A stretch of 64,000 bases of DNA from Scilla litardierei (GCA_030789695.1 CM061138.1:16254214-16318213), one strand, 5' to 3'; positions 43,456 through 55,758 are shown, counted from the stretch's first letter. The notes: generated from the sequence alone by a model not told the origin. Program-made: numbers and translations.

Positions 43456-46359
43456 ATTTCGGGAATTCGATCTAGCCAAAGACATATGATCTGAGCTAGA
43501 AATAAAGTTTGGTGGAACTTCGGTTACCAAACTCTGCTCCTTAAATATTCAATTTGATTCGTACAAGATGCGGCGAGATCATTCTATGAAAAAGCATCTC
43601 CGCCACATGGCGAATCTCATATCTGAATTGAAGGATGCGGGTGTTGCGCTGTCTGATGAACAGCAGATCCAAGCAGTCATTCGTTCACTCCCAGATAGCT
43701 GGGATAACATGAAAATGCACCTCACTCATAATGAGTGCATTAAAACTTTAAGCGATGTATCGAAACACCTCAAACTCGAGGAAGAGCGGATTCAAGCCGC
43801 AAAACCAAGTGCAGAAGTGCACATGGCCGCTAGTTCCTCACATGGAGGAAATAAGTGGAAGAATAAACGCTTAAGGTTTGTGAACGAACGAAAGCAAGAA
43901 CCGGAAACCTCAAAGAAGACTAAGAACAAAAAGTGGCAAAATAATGTGCACTCAAAGAAGAAAAACTTGAAGAAGATCAAGTGCTTTAAGTGCAACAAGT
44001 ACGGTCACTTCGCCCGTACATGTACGGATGGAAGTGATAAGGTAACTTGTAGGGCTAGTTACATATGTGTTTCTAGTTCCATGTTTCTTGCTGAATCTAA
44101 CTATTTTTGGTTGATTGATTCAGGGGCCACAGACCACGTAGCGAATGACAGAAGGTTCTTCGTAGAGTATCGAAAGATAACTCAAGGAACAAAGTGGATA
44201 TACGTCGGCAACAACACTCGTGTTGAAGTCAAAGGCGTCGGAACATGCAAGCTAGTTCTCGACAACGGCCGGACTTTATTATTGCACGACGTCCTCTTTG
44301 CTCCAGATATTAGAAGAAATATCGTATCTGTGGTCATGTTAATGTCTTTAGATTATGAATGGAGGTTCTATAAACAGAAGGTTGAACTTGTTTGTAATAG
44401 TTCTTTAATTGGGTCGGGTAATGTTTGTAATGGATTAATTGTTTTAAATACAATGTATGATGATTCTTCTTCCATTAATGAAAGTTTCCATTTAACAAAT
44501 GCTTCTAACTCTGAATCTGAGATCATTTGTTGGCATGCAAGACTTGGTCATATTGGACCAACTAGAATGGATAGACTTGCCAAAAGTGGCTTGCTATCTA
44601 ATGTTTCAAAAGTTGAAATGTCAACTTGCGAACATTGTCTTGTAGGGAAAACTTGTCGCAAGCCGTTTGGAACTGGCACAAGGGCCGAAGTTCCATTACA
44701 GCTTATCCATTCGGACATTTGCGGTCCAATGAATGTTAAGACAAGACGTGGGAAGTCCTATTTCATCACTTTCATTGATGACTTCACTCGTTTCGGTCAT
44801 ATTTATTTGATTTCCCACAAACATGAAGCTTTAACTTGCTTCAAAAACTATATGAGTTTAGTGGAAAATCAACTAGATCGCAAGATAAAGGTCTTGCGAA
44901 CTGATCGGGGTGGGGAATATCAATCAACGAGTTTTAAGGAACTCTGTGATGAAAAAGGCATAGTTCATCAAATAACTATGCCTTATACTCCACAACAAAA
45001 CGGTGTTACGGTAAGAAGAAATAGGACATTGATGGAAATGGTCCGATCAATGATGTCTCAGGCAAATTTGCCTATCACCTTTTGGGGTGATGCATTATTG
45101 ACGTCAGTATTCATCTTAAACCGTGTACCCTCGAAGTCGGTAAGTTCTACTCCTTATGAGTTGTGGAACAATAGAACTCCAGACTTACGCATTCTAAAAC
45201 CTTGGGGTTGTGCATCTTACGCACATTTATCCTCTCACAAATATGGCAAACTTGGGCCACGTGGGAGGAAGTGTATCTTCATCCGATACGCTGAAAACTC
45301 CAAAGGATATGTTTTCGTCGGTCAAGAGGACAATGGGGGTCTAATAGAATTCGAATCGAGGGATGTTGTCTTCTTGGAAAACGAGTTTCCAAGACATGGT
45401 GAGATAAGTCAAGACTTATCCTTGTTTGAGACTTGGGATCAAGAAGGATCGGAACGTTCGAGTGGGAGAATTCTTGGTGAAGAAGAAAATACGTTTCAAA
45501 CTTCACCAATGAATGATACGAACGATACCAATCCTAATCCGAGTGGGAGTGATGTTATTCCAAGTGGGAGTGATGTCATTCCAAGTGGGAGTGATCAAAC
45601 TCAAACAAGACGTAGTAATCGAACGAGGCTAACACCTCTGAGATTTGAGGATGAATTTCCTCAAACATTCATGACATTACTACAAGATGATGACGAACCT
45701 GCAAATTTCAAACAGGCCGTCACATGCCCTGCTAAAGATAAATGGATAGCGGCAATGGAAGAAGAACTTCAATCCATGAAAACAAACCAAGTCTGGGACT
45801 TGGTTGATTTACCTAAGGGACGTAGAGCCATTGGGAACAAGTGGGTTCTCAAAATCAAGCATAAGGCTGATGGCTCCATCGAGAAATATAAAGCTCGCCT
45901 TGTTGCGAAAGGTTTCACGCAACAGGAAGGAATAGACTACGAAGAGACTTTCTCTACTGTCGTGTGTTTTACCTCCATTCGCTTAATTCTGGCAATGGTG
46001 GCTTGTTTGGACCTCGAGTTACATCAGATGGATGTAAAGACTGCTTTTCTTAACGGAGAACTAGATGAGGAGATCTACATGGAACAACCAAACGGGTTCG
46101 TACAAGAAGAAAACAAACATAAGGTTTGTAAACTTCGTAAATCCATATATGGTCTTAAACAATCCTCAAGGCAGTGGTATATGCGCTTTCAAGAAGTCGT
46201 TTTGTCGTATGGTTTCTCCATGCTCGACGAAGACAACTGCGTATATATTAAGAGGATTAAAAACAAGTATGTAATTATGTCTCTTTATGTAGATGACATA
46301 CTTATAGCCGGAAATGATAAGCGTCTTATCTTGGATATCAAAGCTTGGCTTTCATCCGT
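43456..46359 (+). pseudogene. pol: Copia B gag end, protease, integrase and most of RT
   Basis: Reading resumes after the gypsy element in the frame of 28535-28803. A TGA at 43487-43489 interrupts gag. The frame is then open to 46363. In order: gag, knuckle CFKCNKYGHFARTC (about 43981-44022), protease WLIDSGATDHVAN (about 44109), CWHARLGHIG, integrase HSDICGP and LRTDRGGEY, then QNGVTVRRN where the family has QNGVAERRN. The third catalytic acid is therefore valine (45011-45013). Reverse transcriptase follows (KARLVAKGFTQQEGIDYEET, ELHQMDVKTAFLNG, YVDDILIAGND), cut at DIKAWLSSV by the next insertion. Confidence 0.92.
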
Positions 46360-49300
46360 GTAACGGTCACTTTCCGACCGTATGTATTTTAGCGCGTAGC
46401 CGTGTTTCGTGTGCATTTTGTGTATTTGATTTTTACTGCTTTCCATGTTCAGACGCGTGACCGGGCCCCGTATCCACGTCCCTCTCAGAGGCAAGATCAA
46501 CCCAGTACCTTCCTTTTAATTTTTGGACGTCGGGACACAACTTTGTAATGACCTACTATTAATACTATCTTAGAATAAAAGAATATATATTAATAATATC
46601 TTAGAATAAAAGAATATATATATATATATGCTCAGTTGGAATTCAAACTTATATAACGATTTTTATTAATTAAAAAAAACAACTGAATGTTAAATTTTCA
46701 AAACAAATTTGGTTAAAAACAGATGCTCTATTCAAAGCCCTCTCGTGTCAAGGAAGGGGGAACAAACAAATACTTCTGGCTTTGTAAACAGCTGCAACGA
46801 AAATTGGTTTTAAATCCCAACTGCTCCCTGACTCGTTCTCCTCACGTCATCCCAAAATCTCTCCCACGTTCTACATCTATCCCCTCAACCATATCCTATA
46901 ACAACCCAGTAATACAACTTCTCCCTTCGAAAAGCAAACAGCAACCCTACTCCCCTAGTTCTGCATACACAAGTCCCAGGCTTTCACACATCAAAATCCT
47001 AAGCGAAATGAACCCGCGCCCAGTTCTCCATCTTCTCCGATCTCCAGCACTCACGGCGACCGGTTCCCCCGCCGTCTAGCCCTTCCAGCGACCCTCCCTC
47101 CGACCCAACCTCGCCGTGGAACCGCCTGTAGCACCGCCGGCGTTCTCCCAAACGTCTGCAGCAGCGCCCTAGCCGCCAGTAGCGGCTGTCCGCCGCTTCC
47201 AACACCCCGGCCCCTGCCTCCGTACGGCCACTCCGGTCAACTTGCGCCTCTCCTTCCCTCTCGTACGTTGACCTGCGCCTGCCACGAGACACCTCCGACG
47301 CCTAGAGGCATCACCCAGGACCTCGCCTCCTTTCCCCGCAACCACCACGCATGCCTTCTCCGTTCACTCAGTTCACCAAACGACGCCGCCCAGAGCTTTC
47401 CTCCGCCGTCCGAGTCGTGCTGCTCCTCGCCGTTGTCGCTGCCAGCCTGCAAACCAACACGTAAGTTGCCTTCCTTAGCATCTTCAGTACAAACAGTGAG
47501 TAAATGTATTAGATATGTGTTAAACTTTGAAACCACAGTGAACGCAATTTAAATGAAGCTAACGACGTACAAACGGTAGCAAGAAACTTGCAAACACAAC
47601 CTAAGATTTAAAAACCAAAATAAAAATGGGCACCAATTAAACAGATTGCTACAAGATGTTGTTGCTTGTAATTTTGCAGTACATGTTCACCTTTATGATA
47701 CCTTGACTATTAGAAGGCATTCCATAGGACCAGTCACAGCTCGGACTCCCTAAATGTATAAACAATGAACTGGGCCTGTGACCTCTTATAGGATAGTTTT
47801 TTTTAATATAATTTACGATACAAACGTCTGCAGCTTTGAAAGCTCTTAAAGCTATTGATTTGCAGGCAAGGCTGCCATACAAACAGAACCCTTATAAGTC
47901 CATAGCTTGTTAAAATTTATTGGTTAGTCCTGATAGTTTTAAATCAGTAAGCTCCTTATATGTGTGTGTGTGTTAAACAGTGATTAAAATGTTGGTAGAA
48001 TTATTATTAGCAGAACATTAATGTTTTCTCCAGCAGAATGTAATACTCTTAATATGTTAGTAGTATCATTATTAGCGGTATGTTATATGATAGTTGGTTA
48101 ATTATATGATATGGACATCACCCCTAGGGTAGAGAACCTAATGAAAAAATTGGATCCTTAGGCGTCGTAAGCATTGTTTAAACTTTCTAATTCTGGCAAG
48201 CAAACCTAATTCGGCCATTTGTTTAATCAAAACAGAGAACCAGTCATTCGTTCCATAGCGTAACGCCTGACGAGACGAACCGACACCACCGGAAACAGGC
48301 AAGTGATACTTGCCAGTGTTGTTTAGGCCACGTTTAGGCCAATTTTGTGTACTAGCGTAAAAGAGACTAGGCGATGAAATGATAGTCGCCTAGACGCCTT
48401 ATTAGATCTAGCTTGACAACGAAGCTAGATCCGACACATTTACCATGTTTTCATTCATGCTGCCAGGTCACGTTTATTTTCGATTAACTGTACGCACTAT
48501 TATCTGCATTTTGCCATGTCATTCTTGCATCAAAATGTCATCGTGATTGTGTAGCACACGCTACAATAAAATTGTTAACTATTGAGGCTAGGCACCTGCT
48601 TTGCGGGCACAACCCTATGCCAATAACACTTCCTGGCTCGTGATCCAGAAGATGGGCGCCAGTCCATATACACGTGGAGGGGTAGGGTTAAACGGTCGCT
48701 TGAGCGTAGAAGTTAGCCCGTACAGCTACTTCAGCCAAAAGACGGAAACTCTGTGCACAAAGTGATAATCAGTGAATAGTGAATCGTGAAATAGTGTTTT
48801 CGCAGTTTTCGCTACAACGTGTGTGTTTGCTTCATCATGTCATTTTAATTATTGCATTTTTAAATGCCATGTCCTCTCATTATATTAGAACTGCTAGCTC
48901 TTTTGTTATTTGTATACTTGCACAAAAGTCCTCCGTTTTCCTTGGGAGACTTTTGCTGACATGTGCCCTCTTCTCTTTGGGTGTCACATGTCAGGTTCCG
49001 AGTCAGAGGTAGTTACAGAGGGCGAGCAGTTTGCAGACGTTGAGTTCGAGGTACCTGTGGAGACCGAGTTCGAGGACACTGGTGACCAGTCCTAGGCTCA
49101 CCTGGAGCCTCCCCTTAGTTGCTGTTTTTTTTTGTAGTTGCTGTTAGATTTCGGTGCGTAGCACCTGGCACTCTTAGCTTTTGTTTCGGCCATGTCTTAG
49201 GCCTTTTGTTTCAGACTATGTACTTATTTTGTGACTTTCCTCTGTGATGTTGGAATATTGTTGGATGTCTGGCGGATGTTTCTTGTCTGTTTTTATTTAT

Positions 49301-49381
49301 CATTATTGTTGTTTCGTCGCAATGCAAGGACCTGCCATTTTTATAGTATATGGACGCTTATCAGACTTGTAGCGTCACAGC
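46360..49381. mobile_element. 3-kb insertion flanked by a 22-bp direct repeat
   Basis: The 22 bases at 46338-46359 recur exactly at 49382-49403, and Copia B reverse transcriptase continues in frame across them. The left end reads TGTAACGGTCAC (sharing the final T of the repeat) and the right end GTAGCGTCACA, resembling chromovirus LTR termini. A 22-bp duplication, however, does not fit integrase. No long protein domain occurs inside. It carries an exon-like segment at 47351-47460 and a short acidic frame ending at 49095. A large solo LTR or a DNA-repair insertion are both possible. Confidence 0.6.
46735..47460 (+). other. captured 5' gene segment with first exon
   Basis: Sequence at about 46990-47350 is C-rich, like a plant 5' untranslated region. 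ATG at 47351 opens MPSPFTQFTKRRRPELSSAV and continues RVVLLLAVVAASLQTN, a basic start plus one hydrophobic segment as in type II membrane proteins. After 110 coding bases a donor AAC|GTAAGT occurs at 47461, and the following sequence is AT-rich and intron-like. No second exon is visible. It may be a captured host gene fragment or leader sequence belonging to the inserted element itself. Confidence 0.4.
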
Positions 49382-49403
49382 TCAAAGCTTGGCTTTCATC
49401 CGT

Positions 49404-50301
49404 CTTTGAGATGAAAGACATGGGTGAAGCTGCATATATCCTTGGGGTTAAGATCTCAAGGAATCGTTCCAAGAAACTTCTTTCTCTCTCTCAAGAGACA
49501 TATATAAAGAAAGTTTTAGAACGGTTTAATATGCAGGACTGCAAGCCAATTGATACTCCAATAAGCAAAGGCGAGGGTCTATGTTTGGAGATGTGTCCCA
49601 AAGATCCAAAAGAAAAGAAAGCTATGGAAAAAGTTCCATACTCCAGTGCTGTCGGGAGTCTGATGTACGCCATGATGTGTACCAGACCGGACATTTGCTA
49701 TGCTGTTGGTATGGTAAGCCGTTACCAATCCAACCCAGGACAAGCACACTGGAAAGCGGTGAAGAGGATATTAAGATACCTCAAAGGGACTGCGGACTAT
49801 GCGTTATGCTATCAAGGCAATACCTTGAGACTCGAAGGCTATACCAATGCTGATTGGGCGGGTGATCTCGACGAGCGAAGATCTACCTCAGGCTTTGTTT
49901 ACTTGCTCGGGAATGGTGCAATATCCTGGAGCAGCAAGAAGCAAACCTACATCGCCTTATCAACCATGGAAGCCGAATTCGTAGCATTCAGCATGGCGGT
50001 CCAAGAAGCTGTTTGGCTTAGGAAATTCTTAGACAGGCTGACGAATGCCTCTGACTCGAGCACTGTTCCTATATACAGTGATAGTCAAGCTTCGATTGCC
50101 TATGTCAAAGATCCTAAATTTCATTGTAAGACCAAACACATTGACATTCGATTCAAGTTTGCGAAGGATTATGACAAACGGAAGGAAGTAGACATAGGAT
50201 ACATATCCACGCATGAGATGATAGCGGATCCCCTTACTAAGGCAATCCCCAGAGATGTGTTTTTCAAACACTTATCATCTATGGGAATGCGTAGGTGCTG
50301 A
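49404..50301 (+). pseudogene. pol: Copia B RT end and RNase H
   Basis: Reading continues with FEMKDMGEAAYILGVKISRN (end of reverse transcriptase). RNase H then has YTNADWAGDLDERRSTSGFV, SKKQTYIALSTMEAEFVA, YSDSQASI and TKHIDIRFKFAKD, ending ...SSMGMRRC and TGA. No internal stop occurs. It is cut off from its start by the 3-kb insertion. Confidence 0.92.
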
Positions 50302-51335
50302 GCTGTATCATGTAATATTTCCCATGTCTATAGAAGATCAAAATTTAATTTGCATACAAGTTTCTTACAAATGATTTTATATACATTTGTGTTTAAGTCT
50401 CAGCTATTTTATTGTGTGTATGTCGGACAGATTAAGGTTGGCTCTCTCACATGAGCAACCGCCTTATCTTATCAGATGGATAAGATAGAGATGAGACTAG
50501 TTTAAAGTCAAAATCATTAGACAAATGATTTAGAGTCGTGACTTAAACAAGATAGTCGAATAAAAGATCTGCATCATATGGATGCTTACAAAAGATCTGA
50601 GATCTGTATCACAAGGATATTTGAAAGAGATCTCATAGGATTTTTTAAATCCTATCTGTCTTATGCAGGATGAGAGTCCGTGAATATTTCACGAGTAGTA
50701 AGGGGACTCAAAAAGATAGGCACTGTGGTGTCTGATCTTTCATCCGTACAACATCATTAAGACATACTCTCCCTGGGAAAGGAGTGATGTTGTAATGCGT
50801 GTTCATACCACGTATGCATTTCGACCACTGAGTTAGTAGCAATAGTGTTTGCTATTATGTGAGACTCAAAGGCCATACGGGTCTTAACTCTTACCCTCAA
50901 GGACTCCAATTGGTTCCTTTAGATTTGACGAGATGATCGCTATCTTAGCGTGTTGCTAATGGGCTATGATAATTCGGCTCGGCGGGGCACGTTAGAAAAG
51001 CGAATCAAGTCAAGATCAGAAGGTTCGCAAGAAGAGGAAGATTGATTTCATATTCGCATTTTGACTTTAATGATTCAAAGCTGGCCAGCCAATTGTAATC
51101 CAGATGGGAATCAATTGTTGAATATAAAGTATAAGAAATGTGAAGAAATAATCTAGGGTAAAGCATGCGTTGAACTACTCAACTTTGCACCTTCGAGGTC
51201 GTTGTGTATCTCTAACAAGTGCACAACAACAGACTCTACGCGCATGACGGTCACACGGTCTATTTCTCGGTATGATAGATGAAAGAACTAAGAGAAAGAC
51301 GTTCTCTTACAATCCCCTCAAGTGTGAGTGGGAGA
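50302..51335 (+). other. Copia B 3' untranslated region and polypurine tract
   Basis: About 1 kb of non-coding sequence with several AAAGATCTG repeats near 50560-50640. GAGTGGGAGA (51326-51335) directly precedes the 3' LTR and is the likely polypurine tract. Confidence 0.7.
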
Positions 51336-51939
51336 TGTTGGATATGGAAGACGTTTGTACACCCTTGTGGGGGATGTACGAGGGAATACGGACCTCGAAC
51401 GTCGCGTACACGAAGTCGTGTGCGAAGGGAATCTGTTCCATTGCAGAGAGGATCTCTAGATGAGCAGGAAAGTCGCATTATATATGCATAAGTGCATGCG
51501 ACATATGGCTAATAAAGGGGGAATATCTTAAGCTTATGTTGTACCATGCATATGGTACAACTTAAGCTTATAATGTGCCATGTATCATGGTACACCTTAG
51601 TTAAATTGTTCCAAAGGAACAATTTACCCTAAAATAACTACCTTGGGGGCTATAACTAAGACCCAAGGGTAAGCCATTTCTTACACTTTTGCATGGCATT
51701 CATGCATGCATCTTCATTCTAGCTAAGCTCTGCCGAAATACTTCCTCTCCCTCTATCCAAGTTCTTAATCTAAAGTAGAGATTTAGATTGTGGATTTAGT
51801 AGCCTTACTCCGTTCGTGAGAAGACTCGATCCGTCGTGGCGAATCCGAAGGCAAAGTTCCGAGACTACCGTGCCGCATACGCAAGCGTAAGTCTCAACTT
51901 TAATTATCGATCCTAACTCTGTTTTGGCAGGATCCTACA
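51336..51939 (+). repeat. Copia B 3' LTR
   Basis: 604 bp, differing from the 5' LTR at about nine sites. Followed by TACAC, the right copy of the target duplication with one change. Confidence 0.95.
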
Positions 51940-51944
51940 TACAC

Positions 51945-52732
51945 AACCTTATTATTTGTGCCAATAGATTTGGAAAAGCTAGGTTGCGGGTGGACAAGAG
52001 GCACATATAAGACCATTTAGGTGATGCATCAATCAGTACCATGCAGTACCGAAATGGGCCACTTACGGGGTGAATAGGCCCGCAAATGTCACCATGAATT
52101 CTCTCAAGGAAGCCAGGAGACTCTAATCCCACTTTTAGGAGGGAGGGTCTCGTTATCAGTTTTCCCTTGAAACAAGGGGGACAAGAAAATTTACCCTTAT
52201 GAAAAATCGTCATGTTCTTCAAGTTATGTCCACGGGATTCAGTGATGATGCATCGCATCATTGCTGATCCAGGGTGACCAAGTCTGTTGTGCCAGAGTTA
52301 AAACTCTGGCAATGATGGGCATGTCTGGTGCTCAGTCATATTGGCTTCTATATGTTGAATGTGTGTATGGTAGAGACCCGACGGGAGTCACTTGAATCGT
52401 TCGTAGATGATCTTCTGGCCATCTTTTTGACGAGTTACATACAGAAATTCAGCTTTATTTTCATCTCTGTTTTCTAAGTGATATCCGTTTAAACGAATGT
52501 CCTTAAAACTTACGAGATTCCTATTTGATTTAGGAGAGAATAATTCATTCTTTATTTGAAGTCTTGTGTTATTTGGGAGCAATATTATTGCTTCACCAGA
52601 TCCTTCGATTATTTTGGACAGTCTTGAAATTGTTATAACATGACCGTCATATTTATTTATGCTATTAAAATAGCAAGGTTCGCGAAGGATTGTGTGCGTC
52701 GAGGCGCTGTCCACTAGGCAATCATACTTCAT
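51945..52732 (-). pseudogene. pol: Copia A protease and N-terminal integrase
   Basis: ATG 52732 starts MKYDCLVDSASTHTILREP, the copia protease with DSA in place of the common DSG. After a stop near 52388, LWHNRLGHPGS marks the pre-integrase zinc region. HGDICGPIHPVSGPFRY gives the first catalytic aspartate of integrase, running to ...AQIIRLC at the Copia B junction. The ATG is preceded directly by TTGCTTATATAG, a splice-acceptor-like sequence, and is separated from the gag stop by 123 bp. Confidence 0.85.
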
Positions 52733-52855
52733 CTATATAAGCAAAACGAAATTTTATTTAAGTAAATGTAAAATGACATTTAAATAAAAGTTCGTACGAA
52801 AGCAAACTAAAGATGAAGCAACATGTAATTTTAAATGCATAGATAAAGATAGGGC

Positions 52856-53805
52856 TCAATCGAGCAGGTTGTCATTCTCGAAGTCTTTTGCAGTGAAAAT
52901 CGTTGGTGGCTGAACAGCCACCAAGTTTGTTTCAGGCAGAGACTTCTGGCTCGCCTGATATAGTTCCTGGAGGTGGCGAGGAGTGCGGCAGTTTCTGGAC
53001 CAATGTCCAGTCATGCCACATCCATGGCATTTATCCTCCCAGTTCTTTTAAGAATTGACACTTGTTCAGTGTTCTTACGCTTCCATGTGAATTTTTTCTT
53101 TACTTTGTTGTTTTTAGCATTCTTCTTGTTTTTCCACTTCTGGGTAGAAACGTGGTGGGCTTCAGGGATAGGGGCAGTACCAGCAAGACGTAAATTACGA
53201 GTAGCAAGCAGTAAAACTCTATTCTGCTCTGCCCTAAGGATGCAAGAGATCAAATTGGAGAATTTCGTGAAGTTGCGTACACGATACTGCTGCATGAGGA
53301 TTGCATCTTTCTCGTGAAATAAGGTAAATGTCTTTTCCAACATGCGTTGCTCAGTCACTTCTTCACCGCACAACTTCAGGCGTGAGGGGATATTATGAAG
53401 TGCAGAGTTATACTCAGCAACAGACTTATAGTCCTGAAGTCTGAGGGTTTTCCACTCATAACTGGCACGTGGTAATATTACATCAATTTGATGTTTATAT
53501 CGTACCTCCAGCGCTGTCCACAACTCAATTAGGTCCTCTACCGTAAGGTATTCGGCCTTTAAGGTCCGATCTATATGTCTGATAATATAGATAATGGCTT
53601 TCGCCTTATCCACATCGGAGACAGTGGTAGGAGTGCTGCTAGATGTAGCAGAAGCATCGGTCGCTGCTGGGGCCGATGAAGGAGCCAAAATTGAGCCAAG
53701 GAGGGCCATCGAACACAAGTGGAACTTCAGGTCCACTCGCCAACTCAGATAATTTTTTCCTGCAGCATCAAGGACCTTGAAATCGACGCTTGCCAATTTT
53801 GCCAT
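52856..53805 (-). pseudogene. gag: Copia A gag
   Basis: ATG 53805 opens MAKLASVDFKVLDAAGKNYL, the start of a gag type found in many plant copia elements. It continues with EYNSALHNIPSRLKLCGEEV, typical of the UBN2 domain. After the basic stretch near 53080 a one-base frameshift (about 53035) puts the knuckle CHGCGMTGHWSRNC into another frame. The shifted frame ends at TGA 52858-52856. The frame before the shift ends at 53011. Otherwise it is largely intact. Confidence 0.85.
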
Positions 53806-54404
53806 TTATCTATGCAATTTAAAATAAGCATGAATTAATTAAGATGTAAATTCATGAATAAAGAATAAAATAAGTAAAATGTGGGGATCGGCCAGATACC
53901 CAAAAACGTACAAAGTCCAAAGTCCAATTTACAGTTCATAAAGAGAAAAAATACAAGTTGGAAACCCAGAGGGGGTCCATATCAATTGCAAATTTCACCT
54001 CCGTCTTCCTATGTTGGTACACCGGTCTTTGGCATTAATACATTCAATCCTCACTTACAAATTCTCTCAAAAGAAAATAAAAGTGCAAGGAATTTTAAAG
54101 GTATCAAACTAGCCGATCCCAAAAACACATTTTATCTTATATAAACATTCACGCAGTTTTAAATATGCTACGGGCACAAAGTAAACAACCACGCATATAA
54201 TTCAGGCATATATGATATGGAAAAAGAAACTATAAAATATAATAATCTCTCGGACCACGGGGAGACGTCATACACCGTTAGGTTAGATGACTAACGGCAG
54301 AGCGGTCGCTGGATCCTTAAGATAATTATATTTTGAAAAAATTCTAATAATCCATAAATAATAATGCAAGAGTAATGTTAACATAATAATAGAAATTTGA
54401 CTAA

Positions 54405-54735
54405 ACGGGATTCAGGCCCAAACAAGAAATTATAATAAATTATTATTATGATTGGGGCTGCAGGCCCATAAGTAAAATAATTATCATTTTAATAAGCAAT
54501 TTTATTAACTTGGCTTCTGACCCAAAAAGAAAGAAAAAAATAGCCAAATTAATTTATTATTAATATTTGGGCTACAGTCCCATTTGCCAAAATGTAATTA
54601 ACATATTAATTTTGCAATTGGATTAACCGGGCTTTTGGCCCAATTTAGAAGTCAAAATTAATTATTAATCTGAATGGGGCTGCGGGCACAAAACACTTAT
54701 TTTCATTGTTATAAATTGGGCTTCAGTCCCAATAA
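54405..54735. repeat. series of seven GGGCTNNNGNCCCA mini-hairpins
   Basis: Variants GGGATTCAGGCCCA, GGGCTGCAGGCCCA, GGCTTCTGACCCA, GGGCTACAGTCCCA, GGGCTTTTGGCCCA, GGGCTGCGGGCAC and GGGCTTCAGTCCCA occur about every 40-60 bp. AT-rich linkers separate them. Each can form a short stem. Confidence 0.8.
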
Positions 54736-54889
54736 ACAGGACATCTAATTTATTAAATTTAATTGAACATAAGGCCTTAAACAAATTTTAAGAATATTTG
54801 TAAGGAAATATGAACAGTCCCAAAATCCAAAATTTTACAGATCTAGTTCTTCCCCTTCTAACACGAGGCAGCACACAGAGAGCCCCTAT

Positions 54890-55400
54890 CGTCGTGGCAG
54901 GGCGCAGACGGCAGAGCCCGTGAAGAAAGAGGCCCTCCCTTTGCGGGGGGGAGGGGAGGGGCGCTGGACAGATCCCCCCCTCGACGGGCGAAGGATGGCA
55001 GAGCTCCCCCCTCGGGGGAGGCGGCGCAGCAAGAGCCCCCCCTCCCCCCGGCCATAGGGGGGACGATGGCAGAGGCCCCCCGGCACAACTAGGGGTCCTC
55101 CCCCCACCGTCGGGGGGGGGGGGACACGGCAGAGGCCCCCCTGAAGGGGTGGCGGCGAAGCAAGAGCCCCCCGGCATATGCCCAGCGGTGAAGCAAGAGC
55201 CCCCCTCCCCCCCCGTCGGGGGACCACGGTAGAGGCCCCCCCTTCGGGGGGCGGCGATGTGAACCCCCCCGCCATTGGGGGGGCAGAATCCCCCCCCCCC
55301 CCCGCCGACGGGGAGTGCGCAATCAGGCCCCCCCTTCGGGGGGGAGCAGTGAACGGAACCCCCCCGGCCAGCGCGGGGGGGGGGGGGGGGGGGGGGGGTG
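54890..55400. repeat. GC-rich minisatellite-like block in Copia A leader
   Basis: Phrases such as GGCAGAGGCCCCCC and AGCAAGAGCCCCCC recur, with alternating poly-C and poly-G runs. The block ends in a 24-G run. Periodicity is irregular, about 50-70 bp. Confidence 0.8.
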
Positions 55401-55758
55401 CGGGATCAGATGAGTTTTTTTATTTATTATTAATATTATTTATTTTTTTATTTTTGATGATTATCAATTTGACATAGATTTAATACGTGCCTATAGAATA
55501 GGCTTTGTAAAATCATAGTTATCAATATATTGTAATTTTCTACGGGTTCAAAAGAGTTTACCTCCAGATCAAAGATCTAGGGACGATTGTAAAAATAGAA
55601 GATCCGTAGAAAGAAAAATCCACGCTCCTAATACGCCAAAAAGGGTCGCCGCAACGGATCGCCGTAATGGTTCGCCGCAACAATAGATTCCTTCGCGCGT
55701 AGGGGTTTAATTTTTTTGAGGGGAGACGGGATGAAAAGCTCAAGAGATGAGAGCTTTA

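Larger units (their letters stand above)
26367..51939 (+). mobile_element. Copia B: Ty1-copia element with two nested insertions
   Basis: The 604-bp LTRs at 26367-26970 and 51336-51939 differ at about nine positions by hand count. The target duplication is CACAC (26362-26366) versus TACAC (51940-51944). A primer site, 1.5-kb leader, gag, protease, integrase, reverse transcriptase, RNase H and a polypurine tract follow in the standard order on the plus strand. The gag is split by the 14.6-kb gypsy element and the reverse transcriptase by the 3-kb insertion. It lies inside the integrase of Copia A. Confidence 0.95.
53806..55758 (-). other. Copia A leader between primer site and gag
   Basis: About 1.95 kb of non-coding leader. 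It contains a GC-rich block (about 54890-55400), a run of 24 G at 55375-55398, and at 54405-54735 a series of seven small hairpins in AT-rich sequence. Open frames in the GC-rich block are proline/glycine-rich on all frames and are probably not coding. Confidence 0.7.

Noticed and set aside
46360..49381. LINE insertion
   Set aside because: The long duplication would fit, but no poly-A tail and no endonuclease or reverse transcriptase motif is present in the 3 kb.
54788..55477. Proline/glycine-rich frames near the G run
   Set aside because: Compositional artefact of the GC-rich Copia A leader, with open frames on both strands.
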